Source: Massilia brevitalea
Lineage (GTDB): Bacteria > Pseudomonadota > Gammaproteobacteria > Burkholderiales > Burkholderiaceae_D
Length of the DNA stretch: 64,000 bases
Direction: 5' to 3'
Assembly: GCF_030711405.1 (NCBI RefSeq)
Contig: NZ_JAULSI010000011.1
Span: forward strand, 1 to 64,000
The position numbers and the translations under genes were made by a program. Below the pieces are notes generated by a model that saw only the letters and a list, made by a program, of their open reading frames with translations, did no database searches and had not been told where the DNA came from. Below are positions 63,792 to 64,000 of this stretch, in pieces (within the stretch, counting starts at the first letter, position 1; every line of letters starts with the position of its first letter).

Positions 63792-64000
63792 CGATCACCG
63801 CGTGGCATGAATTGCCGCATGGAAAGCAGATTACGGCGTCTGCGGCGGGAATTCGATGGAGAACTGTTAATTCATCGAAAAAATATGTGAAATCGAAGAA
63901 AATGCATCGCCAAAATGCGACAGCCCGTGCGAATTGAACAAGGCTTTGCCCCCCTGTCCCGTTGTCTTTACGAAAGACAATTGGCCTGCAAGCCTCTTGC

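Noticed and set aside
63792..64000. Flagellar sigma28 promoter upstream of cheW
   Set aside because: No sequence close to TAAA-N15-GCCGATAA was found on the minus strand before the window edge.

Overview
The window looks like chromosome of a high-GC betaproteobacterium, most likely Oxalobacteraceae of the Massilia/Telluria kind. This is inferred from codon use and gene families (exonuclease I, type-2 PyrF, LemA/TPM cluster, EmrAB-NodT pump, GalT-GalK cluster); no rRNA or tRNA is present to confirm it. Two unlike halves meet at about 34.08 kb.

Left half (1-34.08 kb) is a mosaic genomic island of lower and uneven GC with decayed insertion sequences (IS5-like at 0.1-0.9 kb, IS3-like at 25.6-26.0 kb), many orphan genes and defence functions. 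1.0-5.2 kb holds a trypsin-like protease, small orphan genes and a DEDD-type exonuclease. 6.0-19.5 kb is a complete type 3 BREX phage-defence operon in canonical order (WYL regulator brxR, then brxF-brxC-pglXI-brxHII-pglZ-brxA). 19.8-28.3 kb holds orphan accessory genes: a helix-turn-helix/coiled-coil protein, a DUF2971 protein, a two-helix membrane protein, a protein with an FtsK-gamma-like winged helix, and an XRE regulator. 28.5-34.0 kb is a minus-strand cassette of three overlapping tyrosine-recombinase genes plus a small fourth gene, comparable in layout to Tn554 tnpABC and gamma-mobile-trio modules. Its promoter faces away from sbcB, and the island appears to end inside the first codons of sbcB, giving that gene a new start and probably a new promoter.

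Right half (34.08-64 kb) is ordinary chromosome. It holds sbcB, pyrF, a lemA-TPM-TPM membrane-stress type operon, an SDR dehydrogenase, two putative tandem small RNAs with pyrimidine-rich anti-Shine-Dalgarno-like loops (39.69-40.06 kb), a zinc-ribbon protein, a VanZ-like protein and a Gly/Ser/Thr-rich lipoprotein. A minus-strand sugar cluster follows (galT, an M24-like pseudoenzyme, galK, a GH2 glycosidase, a glycosyltransferase), with galM and an SMP-30 lactonase 12 kb further on. Then come an M20 dipeptidase, a pirin, an asparaginase, an alpha/beta hydrolase, a MarR-EmrB-NodT-EmrA efflux operon, a uracil-DNA-glycosylase-fold protein, and a chemoreceptor with CheW at the right edge.

Five inverted pairs of a 27-29 bp palindromic REP-like element (core GGTGGGCAC-N2-GTGCCCAC) occur between genes of the right half. 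I saw none in the island, which supports separate histories for the two halves.
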